This document shows positions 1 to 8,628 of a stretch of DNA of 64,000 nucleotides, piece after piece; position 1 is the first letter of the stretch, and every line of letters starts with the position of its first letter. The DNA is taken from NCBI RefSeq assembly GCF_900167535.1, contig NZ_FUYE01000012.1, forward strand, positions 1 to 64,000. The letters are read 5' to 3'. This DNA is from Prosthecobacter debontii. GTDB taxonomy: Bacteria > Verrucomicrobiota > Verrucomicrobiia > Verrucomicrobiales > Verrucomicrobiaceae. The notes under the pieces were generated by a model. That model was given only the letters and a program-made list of their open reading frames with translations, ran no database searches and was not told where the DNA came from. Position numbers and translations under genes: made by a program.

Positions 1-1206
1 TCCACGCTGCGAGCGGAGGAAACCGTGAAGGTGGGCGTGCTGCACTCGCTGAGCGGCACGATGGCCATCTCGGAGACGTCGCTGCGCGACATTTTGCTTT
101 TTACCTTTGATGAGATCAACGCCAAGGGCGGAGTGCTGGGCAAGAAGATCGAGCCCGTCGTTGTGGATGGTGCGTCCAACTGGCCGCTGTTCGCTGAAAA
201 AGCCAAGCAGCTCTTGGAGCAGGACAAAGTGGCCGTGACGTTCGGCTGCTGGACCTCGGTGAGCCGCAAGTCGGTGTTGCCAGTGTTTGAAAGCAACAAA
301 GGTCTGCTGTTCTACCCGGTGCAGTATGAGGGTGAAGAAATGTCGCCTAACATCATGTATACCGCTGAAGCGGTGAACCAGCAGGCCACCCCAGCCGTGG
401 ACTACATGCTGGAGAAGGGCTTCAAAAAGTTCTACCTGCTGGGCAGCGACTACGTCTATCCTCAGACCACGAACCTGGTGTTGCTGGAATACCTTTTGAG
501 CAAAGGTGTGCCGCTTGAAAACATCGGTGGTGGCTTCAAGAAAGATGAGTCCGGAAAGATCATCTCCGCCGGTAAATACACCCCATTCGGTCACACGGAC
601 TACCAACAGATCGTGTCCGAGATCAAGCAGTATGCTGCCGGTGGTGACACCTGCGTGATCAGCACGCTGAATGGCGACACCAACGTGCCGTTCTTCAAGG
701 AGTATGCCGCAGCAGGTCTGACCGCTGAAACTTGCCCAGTGGTGAGCTTCTCGATCTCGGAAGATGAGTTCCGTGGTCTGCCTGCCAAGCAGTTGGTGGG
801 TCAGTTGGGTTGCTGGACCTACTTCCAGTCGATCAAGTCCCCAGCCAATGAGAAGTTCATCTCGGACTTCCAAGCCTGGTTGGCCAAGAGTGATGTGCCA
901 GGGATCGTGAAAGAAGGTCGCGTGACCTGCTCACCGATGGTGCTGAGCTATGATGGTGTGTATCTGTGGAAAGCCGCCGTGGAGAAAGCAGGCAGCTTCG
1001 AAGTGGACAAAGTGATCGCGGAACTGGAGAAGGGGATCAGCTTTGATGGTCCTGGCGGAACAGTGACGAGCCAGAAGAACCACCACGTGACGAAGAACGT
1101 GTATATCGGCGAAACGAAAGCGGATGGACAGTTCAAGATCCTGAAGTCCTACGACAACGTCTATGGCGAACCCTTCCTCAAAGGCACCTTCAAGCCTAAG
1201 GAGTAA
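1..1206 (+). CDS. urtA: Urea ABC transporter substrate-binding protein UrtA (5' truncated)
   Basis: Periplasmic urea-binding protein of the high-affinity UrtABCDE transporter. The frame is open to the left edge (it reads STLRAEET before [17 protein letters not shown]), so the signal peptide and first few residues lie outside the window; about 401 residues are visible. The [14 protein letters not shown] start of the mature domain, the [14 protein letters not shown] segment and the closing [12 protein letters not shown] region are typical of UrtA and its amide-binding relatives in the type I periplasmic-binding-protein fold. The valine codon at position 25 (GTG) is internal, not the start. The urtBCDE genes follow on the same strand, which fixes the substrate as urea rather than branched-chain amino acids. 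A strong terminator directly follows the stop codon. Confidence 0.95.
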   Translation, partial: STLRAEETVKVGVLHSLSGTMAISETSLRDILLFTFDEINAKGGVLGKKIEPVVVDGASNWPLFAEKAKQLLEQDKVAVTFGCWTSVSRKSVLPVFESNKGLLFYPVQYEGEEMSPNIMYTAEAVNQQATPAVDYMLEKGFKKFYLLGSDYVYPQTTNLVLLEYLLSKGVPLENIGGGFKKDESGKIISAGKYTPFGHTDYQQIVSEIKQYAAGGDTCVISTLNGDTNVPFFKEYAAAGLTAETCPVVSFSISEDEFRGLPAKQLVGQLGCWTYFQSIKSPANEKFISDFQAWLAKSDVPGIVKEGRVTCSPMVLSYDGVYLWKAAVEKAGSFEVDKVIAELEKGISFDGPGGTVTSQKNHHVTKNVYIGETKADGQFKILKSYDNVYGEPFLKGTFKPKE

Positions 1207-1238
1207 GGTGTAGAGAACACTTCATAGTTCATAGACTG

Positions 1239-1273
1239 GAGCGTTCTGTATCCACAGAGCGCTCTTTTCTTTT
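1239..1273 (+). terminator. Intrinsic terminator after urtA
   Basis: An 11-bp stem (1239-1249 with 1254-1264, one G-U pair) closes a four-base loop (ATCC) and is followed by TTTTCTTTT. It lies 33 bp after the urtA stop and should end most urtA transcripts before urtB. That would fit higher expression of the binding protein than of the membrane parts (inference). Confidence 0.9.
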
Positions 1274-1306
1274 ATTTATAATTCATCGCGAGAAGGCGGC
1301 AGGAGT

Positions 1307-1322
1307 TGGCACTGATTGTGCG
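1307..1322 (+). promoter_or_regulatory. Candidate sigma-54 promoter for urtBCDE-hupE-ureA
   Basis: TGGCACTGATTGTGCG matches the sigma-54 consensus TGGCACR-N4-TTGCW at the invariant -24 GG (1308-1309) and -12 GC (1320-1321), with correct spacing. It departs from consensus at the R, at the first T of TTGC and at the last base. It lies between the urtA terminator and the urtB start, 33 bp before the ATG. Two closer matches occur elsewhere in the window ahead of nitrogen genes. Confidence 0.6.
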
Positions 1323-1354
1323 ACACCCAGACCTACTTTCCGACCTAATTCGCT

Positions 1355-3076
1355 ATGAATAAAGCTTGGCTTCACGGTATCTTTGCCGCCTTCATTTTCT
1401 CTTTGAGCGTTAGTCATGCCCAGGAGACCAAGACCGCTCGACAGATCATCTCTGAAGCTGTGCCATTAACTGAGGATAGTGATACTCAGGTTAAAATGAT
1501 TCAGTCCATGACGGGGTTACCTGATCCTGAGGTGGAGCCTTTGCTCGCCGCATGGAAAGAAGGTTCGATTTATCTCGTGACCGGTGCTGATGGTAAGAAG
1601 GTGGCCGTGACTCTGGCGGGTGATCCAGATGCAGCTAAAAAAGAAGCGGCCATTCGCCTGGACACCAAGGAGCCCCTCAAAGATGCGGCGGGTGCGGCGG
1701 TGCGTGTTTCGCCCGGCAGCACGGAGGTGGCCGAGACGGATAGTAGCATTCGCCGTGCGATGAAGGCGGTCACTGATTTGGCTAAACTCACGGCTCCTGA
1801 TGCCAAAGACAGGCTCATGGCCATCAGTCAGCTCGGCATGGAACGCGATCTGGCTAAACTGCCGATTCTGGAGGAGCGGCTCAAAGTGGAAACGGACAGT
1901 GGGGTGAAGCGTGCGGTGCAGGAAGCCATCGCCTTGACCCAATTGAAGAGTCCTGATGTGGCTGTGAAAATTAAGGGCTGTGAGGCATTGACCGATATCC
2001 ATCCTCTCAGTGCCAAAGATTCCTTGGAAGCCATTATCAGGGAGGCGGATCAGTCGGGGAATACCGAGCTGTCATCGGCTGCTCTGAAAGCGCTCAACGC
2101 GGTGGAGTCTCATCGTTCGACGGTGAATTTTTTTGGCACGATCTTCCGTGGGTTTTCTTTGGGGTCCGTCCTATTGGTCGTGGCCATCGGTCTGGCGATC
2201 ACCTTTGGATTGATGGGCGTAATCAATATGGCCCACGGGGAATTGATCGCAGTGGGGGCTTACACCACTTATGTGGTGCAATGCATTTTTGCAGATGGGT
2301 TGGCCATCTCTCCTTTCGGTTTTAACGTCTCCATTCCAGGGATGAAGGCCACGGGAACTCTGTATGAATTCTACTTTGTCGTGGCACTGCCGATGGCTTT
2401 CATCATGGCGGCTTTGGTGGGGTTGGCTCTTGAGCGCGGAGTGATCCGTTTTCTTTACCGCCGTCCATTGGAAAGCTTGTTGGCCACCTGGGGCGTCTCC
2501 CTCGTGCTGCAGCAGTTGTTCCGGTTAATCTTTGGTGCCAACAACGTCCAGGTGGGCAGCCCGTCCTGGCTGAGTGATAACTGGACGATCAATGATGTGA
2601 TTCTGGGATGGAACCGCGTGTTTGTTATCGGCTTTGCCATTCTGATTGTTGTTGGCACATGGGCCTTGCTGACGAAAACGCCTCTGGGTCTGTTGATTCG
2701 TGCGGTGATGCAGAATCGCAACATGGCGGCCTGTTTAGGGGTGCGCACGGAGCGGGTGAATATGCTCACGTTTGGCTTCGGCAGTGGCTTGGCAGGGTTG
2801 GCGGGGGCCTTCCTATCCCAGATTGGTAACGTGGGCCCGAGCCTGGGGCAAAACTACATCGTGGACGCCTTCATGACCGTGGTCGTCGGTGGTGTCGGAA
2901 GTCTGATCGGCACCGTCGCGAGCGCGCTTGGCATTGGGGTTCTGGATCAGTCACTCCAGCAGATTCTCGGTAATCCGGTCCTTGGTAAGATTCTCGTTTT
3001 GGGAGGCATCATCCTCTTTTTGCAATGGCGCCCAGCGGGCCTCTTCGCCACCAAAACACGCAGTCTGGAATCCTGA
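1355..3076 (+). CDS. urtB: Urea ABC transporter permease UrtB with periplasmic N-terminal extension
   Basis: Inner-membrane permease of the urea transporter (LivH type). Residues 1-22 form a signal peptide ending near SVSHA. Residues about 25-250 are hydrophilic with repeated helical pairs (HEAT-like by appearance), and the remaining 320 residues hold the permease core with about eight membrane segments, including GLMGVINMAHGELIAVGAYT and ERGVIRFLYRRPLESLLATWG. The long N-terminal extension is known for many bacterial UrtB proteins, whereas cyanobacterial ones lack it. The ATG at 1355 has no clear Shine-Dalgarno sequence but gives the signal peptide directly. urtC follows after 27 bp. Confidence 0.93.
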   Translation: MNKAWLHGIFAAFIFSLSVSHAQETKTARQIISEAVPLTEDSDTQVKMIQSMTGLPDPEVEPLLAAWKEGSIYLVTGADGKKVAVTLAGDPDAAKKEAAIRLDTKEPLKDAAGAAVRVSPGSTEVAETDSSIRRAMKAVTDLAKLTAPDAKDRLMAISQLGMERDLAKLPILEERLKVETDSGVKRAVQEAIALTQLKSPDVAVKIKGCEALTDIHPLSAKDSLEAIIREADQSGNTELSSAALKALNAVESHRSTVNFFGTIFRGFSLGSVLLVVAIGLAITFGLMGVINMAHGELIAVGAYTTYVVQCIFADGLAISPFGFNVSIPGMKATGTLYEFYFVVALPMAFIMAALVGLALERGVIRFLYRRPLESLLATWGVSLVLQQLFRLIFGANNVQVGSPSWLSDNWTINDVILGWNRVFVIGFAILIVVGTWALLTKTPLGLLIRAVMQNRNMAACLGVRTERVNMLTFGFGSGLAGLAGAFLSQIGNVGPSLGQNYIVDAFMTVVVGGVGSLIGTVASALGIGVLDQSLQQILGNPVLGKILVLGGIILFLQWRPAGLFATKTRSLES

Positions 3077-3103
3077 AATCCAACTTTCACGACACCTTCT
3101 TTC

Positions 3104-4240
3104 ATGACGCACTCCTTGCTCGTTCGCCCCATTGCCAAAAGAGAATGGACCTTCACTGCGGTCATCGCTTTTTTCTTCATCGTGCTGATGCCGTTGATGA
3201 ACTATTTCGGCTGGATCAGTGACTTCACCATCAACCTCTGGGGGAAATATCTCTGTTACGCCATGCTGGCCATCAGTGTGGATTTGCTCTGGGGTTATAC
3301 CGGGTTGTTAAGCCTCGGGCAGGCGCTCTTCTTTTCTTTGGGGGGCTACATGATGGGCATGTATCTCATGCGCATGATCGGGGATCTCGGGCAGTATCAC
3401 AAAGACATGCCGGATTTCTTGGTCTTCCTGGGCTGGGAACAGTTGCCCACTTTCTGGAAGCCGTTCAGCAACTTCCCCTTCGCTATGGTGATGATGCTGT
3501 TGCTGCCGGGGATTGTCTCCTATGTCTTTGGCTGGCTGGCGTTTCGTTCAAGGGTTCGCGGGGTTTATTTCTCCATCCTGACGCAGGCCCTGACTTACGG
3601 TGCCTCGCTCATGTTCTTCCGCAACGATATGCTCATGGGCGGAAATAACGGCTTTACGGATTTCCGCTTCATCTTGGGTTTCGACATCCGCAGTCCCGAG
3701 ACCAAGCGAGGATTGTTTATCGTGACGGCGCTGGTTCTCTCTCTGACTTATGTGGGATTGCGCTGCCTGACTCGGAGCCGATTCGGTCTGATTCAGCAGG
3801 CTGTGCGCGACAGTGAAAACCGCGTGCTCTTCAGCGGCTACTCATCGCCTAACTTCAAACTGTTTATCTTTGTCTTGAGTGCCTTGATCGGTTCCATCGG
3901 CGGAGCACTGTATGTGCCTCAGGTCGGCATCATTAACCCGAGTGAAATGACCACAGACAAGTCTCTCGAAGCCGTCGTTTGGACGGCGGTCGGTGGGCGC
4001 GGCACCTTGATTGGGCCGATCGTCGGCGCGGTCGGTGTCAATGCGCTGAAAAGCTGGGCCACTCGTGCCTACCCTGACCTTTGGCTGATCATCCTCGGCG
4101 GCATGTTCATCATCGTCGTGCTTTTCCTGCCGAAAGGGATCGTCGGGATTCCTGGGATGATCCAAGACTGGCTCAAAAAACGACAGCGCCTCAAGGAATC
4201 GGATGACGTCGCTGTGAAGCCTGAGGAAGAAGCTGCATAA
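3104..4240 (+). CDS. urtC: Urea ABC transporter permease UrtC
   Basis: Second permease of the urea transporter (LivM type), 378 residues, which is the usual length. A hydrophobic start is followed by about nine membrane segments. The LWGYTGLLSLGQALFFSLGG motif and the cytoplasmic-loop segment VRDSENRVLFSGYSSPNFKL are characteristic of LivM/UrtC. The C-terminus is charged (KKRQRLKESDDVAVKPEEEAA region). It sits 27 bp after urtB and 10 bp before urtD in one operon and should pair with UrtB to form the channel. Confidence 0.93.
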   Translation: MTHSLLVRPIAKREWTFTAVIAFFFIVLMPLMNYFGWISDFTINLWGKYLCYAMLAISVDLLWGYTGLLSLGQALFFSLGGYMMGMYLMRMIGDLGQYHKDMPDFLVFLGWEQLPTFWKPFSNFPFAMVMMLLLPGIVSYVFGWLAFRSRVRGVYFSILTQALTYGASLMFFRNDMLMGGNNGFTDFRFILGFDIRSPETKRGLFIVTALVLSLTYVGLRCLTRSRFGLIQQAVRDSENRVLFSGYSSPNFKLFIFVLSALIGSIGGALYVPQVGIINPSEMTTDKSLEAVVWTAVGGRGTLIGPIVGAVGVNALKSWATRAYPDLWLIILGGMFIIVVLFLPKGIVGIPGMIQDWLKKRQRLKESDDVAVKPEEEAA

Positions 4241-4250
4241 TTTCATTCAC

Positions 4251-5012
4251 ATGGACCATCCGCTCATTCTTAACGCAGAAGGCGTCAACAAGTCCTTCGC
4301 TGGTTTTAAAGCCATTACGGATCTCAATTTCTATCTCGTCGAAGGTGAACTTCGCACGGTGATCGGGCCGAATGGTGCTGGCAAAACGACCTTTCTGGAT
4401 CTTATCACCGGCCGGACCAAACCGGACACCGGCACCATCACTTTTGGAGCATTGACAGAACTGGTGCCGCTGAGCGAGCACGAGATCGTGCGCCTCGGCA
4501 TCGGCCGTAAATTTCAAACGCCGACCGTGTACACTGAGCACACGGTTTTTGAAAACCTCCTGCTTTCTCTGGAAGGGGTGCGAGGGGTTTGGCAGACACT
4601 CTTCAGCCGGACGACCAGCACGGACATTGACCGCATCGATGAGATTCTCAAGACCATCAATCTGGGCATGCGTCGCAATGACCTTGCGGGTTCTCTGTCT
4701 CACGGACAGAAGCAGTGGTTGGAGATCGGCATGTTGCTGGCTCAAAACTCCAAGCTGCTGCTGATCGATGAGCCTGCTGCTGGCATGAGTGACGACGAAA
4801 CGGCACTGACAGGTGAGCTTCTCCTGAAGCTGGCTGGGAAACACAGCATCATCGTCATTGAGCATGATATGGTCTTCGTGAAGCAGATCGCCACGGGCCG
4901 AAAAGTGACGGTGCTCCATCAAGGCAGTGTGCTCTGCGAGGGCAGTGTCGATGCCGTGCAGAACGACCCCAAAGTGATCGAAGTGTATCTCGGACGCAAG
5001 AAAGCCGCCTAA
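4251..5012 (+). CDS. urtD: Urea ABC transporter ATP-binding protein UrtD
   Basis: One of two ATPases driving urea import (LivG type), 253 residues. Walker A GPNGAGKT lies at residues 39-46, the signature LSHGQKQWLEIG at about 149-160 and Walker B LLLIDEPAAGM directly after. The LSHGQKQWLEI variant of the ABC signature is typical of UrtD rather than LivG. It lies 10 bp after urtC and 8 bp before urtE. Confidence 0.94.
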   Translation: MDHPLILNAEGVNKSFAGFKAITDLNFYLVEGELRTVIGPNGAGKTTFLDLITGRTKPDTGTITFGALTELVPLSEHEIVRLGIGRKFQTPTVYTEHTVFENLLLSLEGVRGVWQTLFSRTTSTDIDRIDEILKTINLGMRRNDLAGSLSHGQKQWLEIGMLLAQNSKLLLIDEPAAGMSDDETALTGELLLKLAGKHSIIVIEHDMVFVKQIATGRKVTVLHQGSVLCEGSVDAVQNDPKVIEVYLGRKKAA

Positions 5013-5020
5013 CCAAAGAC

Positions 5021-5716
5021 ATGCTTACTCTCTCTTCCATTCATGCATCCATCGGCGGTAGCCGCATCCTACGCGGTGTCGATCTGACCGTGCCCGATGG
5101 TCAACTGTGCTGTCTCATGGGCCGCAATGGCGTGGGTAAAACCAGCACCTTGCGCTCCATTGTCGGACTCTTCAAAACGGATAGCGGCAAGATCTCCTTG
5201 GCTGGGACGGACATCACCAAGCTGGCCCCTGAAGAGCGGGCACGACTCGGGCTTGCATATGTGCCTCAAGGTCGTGATATTTTTCCCTTCTTAACCGTGG
5301 AGGAGAATCTCTTGCTAGGGGCCACCGCCCGCGGGCTGAAGACCAATGGCAAGCTGGACCGGATCTTTACGCTTTTTCCCATCATCAAGGAATTCCTCCC
5401 ACGCAAAGGGGGCATGCTCAGCGGTGGTCAGCAGCAGCAGCTTGCGATCGCTCGTGCTTTGTTGACGGAACCCAAGGTGTTGATTTTGGATGAGCCGACG
5501 GAGGGCATTCAACCGAACGTGATTGATCAGATCGGTGACGCTCTGAAGATTCTGCGCTCTGAAGACAAAATGAGCATTCTTCTGGTGGAACAATACCTCG
5601 ACTTTTGCCGTGAATTGGCGGATGTATTTTACATCATGGACCGGGGTGCGGTCGTCGCTGAAGGTGGAGTCAAAGATCTCACCGACGAAGTGGTGAAAGA
5701 GCACCTGACGGTGTGA
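5021..5716 (+). CDS. urtE: Urea ABC transporter ATP-binding protein UrtE
   Basis: Second ATPase of the urea transporter (LivF type), 231 residues. Walker A GRNGVGKT is at residues 34-41, signature LSGGQQQQLAIARAL at about 132 and Walker B VLILDEPTEGI follows. The doubled glutamines in the signature are typical of UrtE. It is the last transporter gene of the run; the HupE/UreJ-like gene begins 21 bp later, linking urea uptake to urease. Confidence 0.94.
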   Translation: MLTLSSIHASIGGSRILRGVDLTVPDGQLCCLMGRNGVGKTSTLRSIVGLFKTDSGKISLAGTDITKLAPEERARLGLAYVPQGRDIFPFLTVEENLLLGATARGLKTNGKLDRIFTLFPIIKEFLPRKGGMLSGGQQQQLAIARALLTEPKVLILDEPTEGIQPNVIDQIGDALKILRSEDKMSILLVEQYLDFCRELADVFYIMDRGAVVAEGGVKDLTDEVVKEHLTV

Positions 5717-5737
5717 TCCAATCTGTGTTTTGAAACT

Positions 5738-6358
5738 ATGCCTGAGACTTCTTTGTCTATGATTTCGAAAATGAAGAACCGTGCTATCGGATGGTTCAGT
5801 GCTGCAACTGCAACAGTGCTGACGGCTCTGCCTTTGCATGCTCACCACTTGCCTCCGGGCATGGAGGACATCGATGAGTTTGAAGATGGAGCGGCCTTCA
5901 TGGCGGGGATTCGCCATTTCGTCTCGGGGGCGGATCATTGGTTGTTCGCGGTGGCCATAGGTGCCATGGCGGTCACCGTGATGAGAAGACGTAACGCGAA
6001 AAACTTGATGGTTGCTTTAGCTCTCGGGGCAGGCGTTGGAACTGCGTTAGGCGTGAATCAAGTGATGATTCCCGGGGCATCGTGGAGTGTGTTCGCTGCC
6101 TTTTTGGCACCTGCTCTGGTGTGGTGCCTGAAGGACTCGTTGTCGGGATGGGGCAAAGCGGGGCTGGTGATGCTGGCTGCGGTGTGGCAGGGTAATCAAC
6201 ACGGGTTGGCTTGGCCTTTGGACTCTGCTTCAGGCTTCTACACGGTGGGGATTTTGAGCACCCTGATGGTCTTTGTCGCCGGTGGTTATGGTCTTGCCTG
6301 GGCTCTGCGAAAAATGGTGGTGGCGCTGAGCTCTCGGCGGCTTATTGGGGCGCACTGA
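5738..6358 (+). CDS. HupE/UreJ family membrane protein, probable nickel permease
   Basis: A 206-residue membrane protein with a signal-like first hydrophobic stretch ending at PLHAHHLPPG and about five further membrane segments. The family motif is visible as RHFVSGADHWLFAVAIG, and a second histidine motif reads WQGNQHGLAWP. HupE/UreJ proteins are linked to nickel (sometimes cobalt) uptake and occur in hydrogenase and urease operons. Here the gene lies between urtE and ureA, so supplying nickel to urease is the natural inference. The start may instead be the in-frame ATG at 5759 or 5771, which would place the hydrophobic stretch closer to the N-terminus. Confidence 0.82.
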   Translation: MPETSLSMISKMKNRAIGWFSAATATVLTALPLHAHHLPPGMEDIDEFEDGAAFMAGIRHFVSGADHWLFAVAIGAMAVTVMRRRNAKNLMVALALGAGVGTALGVNQVMIPGASWSVFAAFLAPALVWCLKDSLSGWGKAGLVMLAAVWQGNQHGLAWPLDSASGFYTVGILSTLMVFVAGGYGLAWALRKMVVALSSRRLIGAH

Positions 6359-6412
6359 GGTTGAGCCGTTGACTCATGGATTGTTGGCCTGTTTTCGTTT
6401 CGTTTTCTCCCC

Positions 6413-6715
6413 ATGCACCTTTCCCCGCGCGAACAAGAAAAGCTGTTGATTGTTGTGGCTGCTGATGTGGCTCGTCGTCGGCTCAATCGAGGCCTCAAAC
6501 TCAATCATCCTGAATCCGTTGCTCTGATCTCCGCAGAGATCATGGAAGGGGCTCGGGATGGCAAGACGGTCGCCGAACTCATGAGCTTCGGCAAAACGAT
6601 CCTCAAGCGTTCCGACGTGATGGAAGGGGTCGCTGAGATGATCCATGAAGTTCAGATCGAAGCGACGTTTCCTGATGGCACCAAGCTGGTGACGGTGCAT
6701 CACCCCATCGTTTGA
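6413..6715 (+). CDS. ureA: Urease subunit gamma
   Basis: Smallest structural subunit of nickel urease, 100 residues, the normal length. It starts [13 protein letters not shown] and carries the conserved [20 protein letters not shown] and GKTVAELM segments and the closing [14 protein letters not shown]. The other structural subunits, ureB and ureC, do not follow: they lie on the same strand 10.9 kb downstream, beyond an oppositely oriented operon. ureA is the last gene of the urtBCDE-hupE run and is followed by a strong terminator, so it must be transcribed apart from ureBC. Confidence 0.95.
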   Translation: MHLSPREQEKLLIVVAADVARRRLNRGLKLNHPESVALISAEIMEGARDGKTVAELMSFGKTILKRSDVMEGVAEMIHEVQIEATFPDGTKLVTVHHPIV

Positions 6716-6763
6716 TGTCAACGCGACCGAGCTGAATCTAACGCTAAGGCTAGAATGTGTTTT

Positions 6764-6799
6764 GCGATCTGGATGTCTGAGACGTCCAGATCGCTTTTT
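6764..6799 (+). terminator. Intrinsic terminator after ureA
   Basis: A 14-bp stem with one G-U pair (6764-6777 with 6781-6794) closes a TGA loop and is followed by TTTTT on the plus strand. The minus strand has no T-run, so this mainly ends the urtBCDE-hupE-ureA transcript just before the convergent allophanate hydrolase gene. Confidence 0.9.
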
Positions 6800-6810
6800 A
6801 CTGTCTGGAT

Positions 6811-8628
6811 TCAGACCGTCGCGAGTTGACGTGTGGCCAACCAGGAGCGCCAGCCGCCAAAGTGGGTGATGTCCTCCGCGGTCTCTTCAACGATGCCTTC
6901 GCAAATAAAGCCTGTGACTTGACTGCCATCATCGAGGAGCACCTTGCCAAGACCCAAGGGAGCTCCGATTCCTTGCAGGAATGAGCCGACGGTGTGCTCG
7001 GGCATTTCCCAGATTTCCATGGCGATGGAGGATCCTCCGTCACTGACTCGAATCATGCCGGGCCGGTCTGGAATACGCCCTTTCGCACGCAGGAGGAAGA
7101 AGCGGTAGCACGGCGCACTGAGAGCATGGCGGACGAACTTGGCTTCGCGCTCACGAAGTTGCCAATGAAGGGCTAGGTCCTCCATGTGTGCGCCACAGAC
7201 GGCGATTTGCATCAGGGGGCTTTTAGGTTTGGCCACGGTTTGAGGGGTGGGCAGAGGTGCTGCATCACTCAAGACGGAGGTTTTACCGATGGGCAGATTC
7301 AAGGACGCATGAAAGTGTGCGGCGCAGTCGAGAACCAAGGCATCATCACAAGCGGGAGCGTAGAAGGTGACACCCCAGGGAAGGCCACTGCCGAGAAAGC
7401 CCGCCGGGACGGCACAACCGCAGAGGTCCAGCAGGTTCATGAAGTTGGTATAACGACCCAGATTGCTATTGAGCTGGATCGGATCGGCCTCGACTTCTGC
7501 CTTCGTGTAAATCGTGCCGGTGGTCGGCATGAGCAAGGCATCCACCTCACCCCAGACAAGCTGGCTGGATCGCTTGAGCGTCGCGAGCTTGTATTGGGCC
7601 TTGAAGGCATCGACAGCGCTGCCTTTGAGTCCGCCCTCGATGATGGTCCGTGTCACGGGCAGCATAGCTTCAGGGTTCTCAGCAAGCAGTTCCTGAACCA
7701 CAGCCGTCCGTTCTGCCACCCAGGGGCCTTCATAGAGTAAGCGGGCGGTATCGAGAAACGGCTGAATATCGACCTCGACGATTTGCCACCCCATCGTCAC
7801 CACCATTTGAGCGGCGTCTTCAAAGAGCTTTCTGGCATCGTCATTGCCAAAGAAATCCAGCTGGTCCATGCGCGGCACACCGATGCGCGGCGGCCACTTC
7901 ATCTCATGAAGTCGGCAACGGCGGCGGGCGTAGGGATCCGTTTCGTCATAGACGGCGGCGAGATTGAAGACATACGAGGCATCGGCGGCGGTTAACGCAA
8001 AGATCGAGACGCAATCCAAGGTGCGACAGGCTGGCACCACCCCACTGCAACTGAGCACGCCGCGCGTGGGCTTGAACCCGACCAGGTTGTTAAACGAAGC
8101 GGGCACACGTCCCGAGCCCGCTGTATCGGTGCCCAGCGAGAAGCTGCACAGGCCTTTCGCGACGGCGACTCCGGAACCACTGCTACTGCCCCCCGAGATG
8201 TAGTCGGGATTGAAGGCATTGTCTGGGGCACCATAGGGGGAGCGAACCCCGACGAGACCGGTGGCAAATTGGTCGAGATTGGTTTTCCCCATGGGAATGG
8301 CCCCAGCCGCGATCAGTTGCCCCACCACAAAGGCGTCCTGCTCCGCTTCGTAACTCCATGCTGGGCAGGCGGCCGTCGTGGCATAACCTGCACAATCGAT
8401 GTTATCTTTGATGGCAAAAGGGATGCCGTAGAGCGGTTTGGTATCAGGAGACTCGCCTTCTAAAGCCTGCAGGGACTGTTGCAACTGTTCCAAACTGGGA
8501 CGGCTGATCCAAATGGTGGGATCATCCGCAGCAGCACGCTGCCATGCTTCTAAGATGACTTCTTCAGGGGTGGTCGTGCCTTGGCGATAGGCCTGCAACA
8601 AAGTGGTGATCGAGAGATCCGGGATCAT
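6811..8628 (-). CDS. atzF: Allophanate hydrolase
   Basis: Hydrolyses allophanate to ammonia and carbon dioxide, the last step of the pathway encoded upstream. 605 residues: an N-terminal amidase-signature domain (about 1-430) with the catalytic lysine in FAIKDNID (K74), the GGSSSGSG loop (146-153) and the nucleophile serine in [12 protein letters not shown] (S172), then a C-terminal domain (about 470-605) typical of AtzF-type enzymes. Its start overlaps the stop of the carboxylase gene in ATGA, implying translational coupling. It is the last gene of the minus-strand operon. Confidence 0.93.
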   Translation of the reverse strand: MIPDLSITTLLQAYRQGTTTPEEVILEAWQRAAADDPTIWISRPSLEQLQQSLQALEGESPDTKPLYGIPFAIKDNIDCAGYATTAACPAWSYEAEQDAFVVGQLIAAGAIPMGKTNLDQFATGLVGVRSPYGAPDNAFNPDYISGGSSSGSGVAVAKGLCSFSLGTDTAGSGRVPASFNNLVGFKPTRGVLSCSGVVPACRTLDCVSIFALTAADASYVFNLAAVYDETDPYARRRCRLHEMKWPPRIGVPRMDQLDFFGNDDARKLFEDAAQMVVTMGWQIVEVDIQPFLDTARLLYEGPWVAERTAVVQELLAENPEAMLPVTRTIIEGGLKGSAVDAFKAQYKLATLKRSSQLVWGEVDALLMPTTGTIYTKAEVEADPIQLNSNLGRYTNFMNLLDLCGCAVPAGFLGSGLPWGVTFYAPACDDALVLDCAAHFHASLNLPIGKTSVLSDAAPLPTPQTVAKPKSPLMQIAVCGAHMEDLALHWQLREREAKFVRHALSAPCYRFFLLRAKGRIPDRPGMIRVSDGGSSIAMEIWEMPEHTVGSFLQGIGAPLGLGKVLLDDGSQVTGFICEGIVEETAEDITHFGGWRSWLATRQLATV

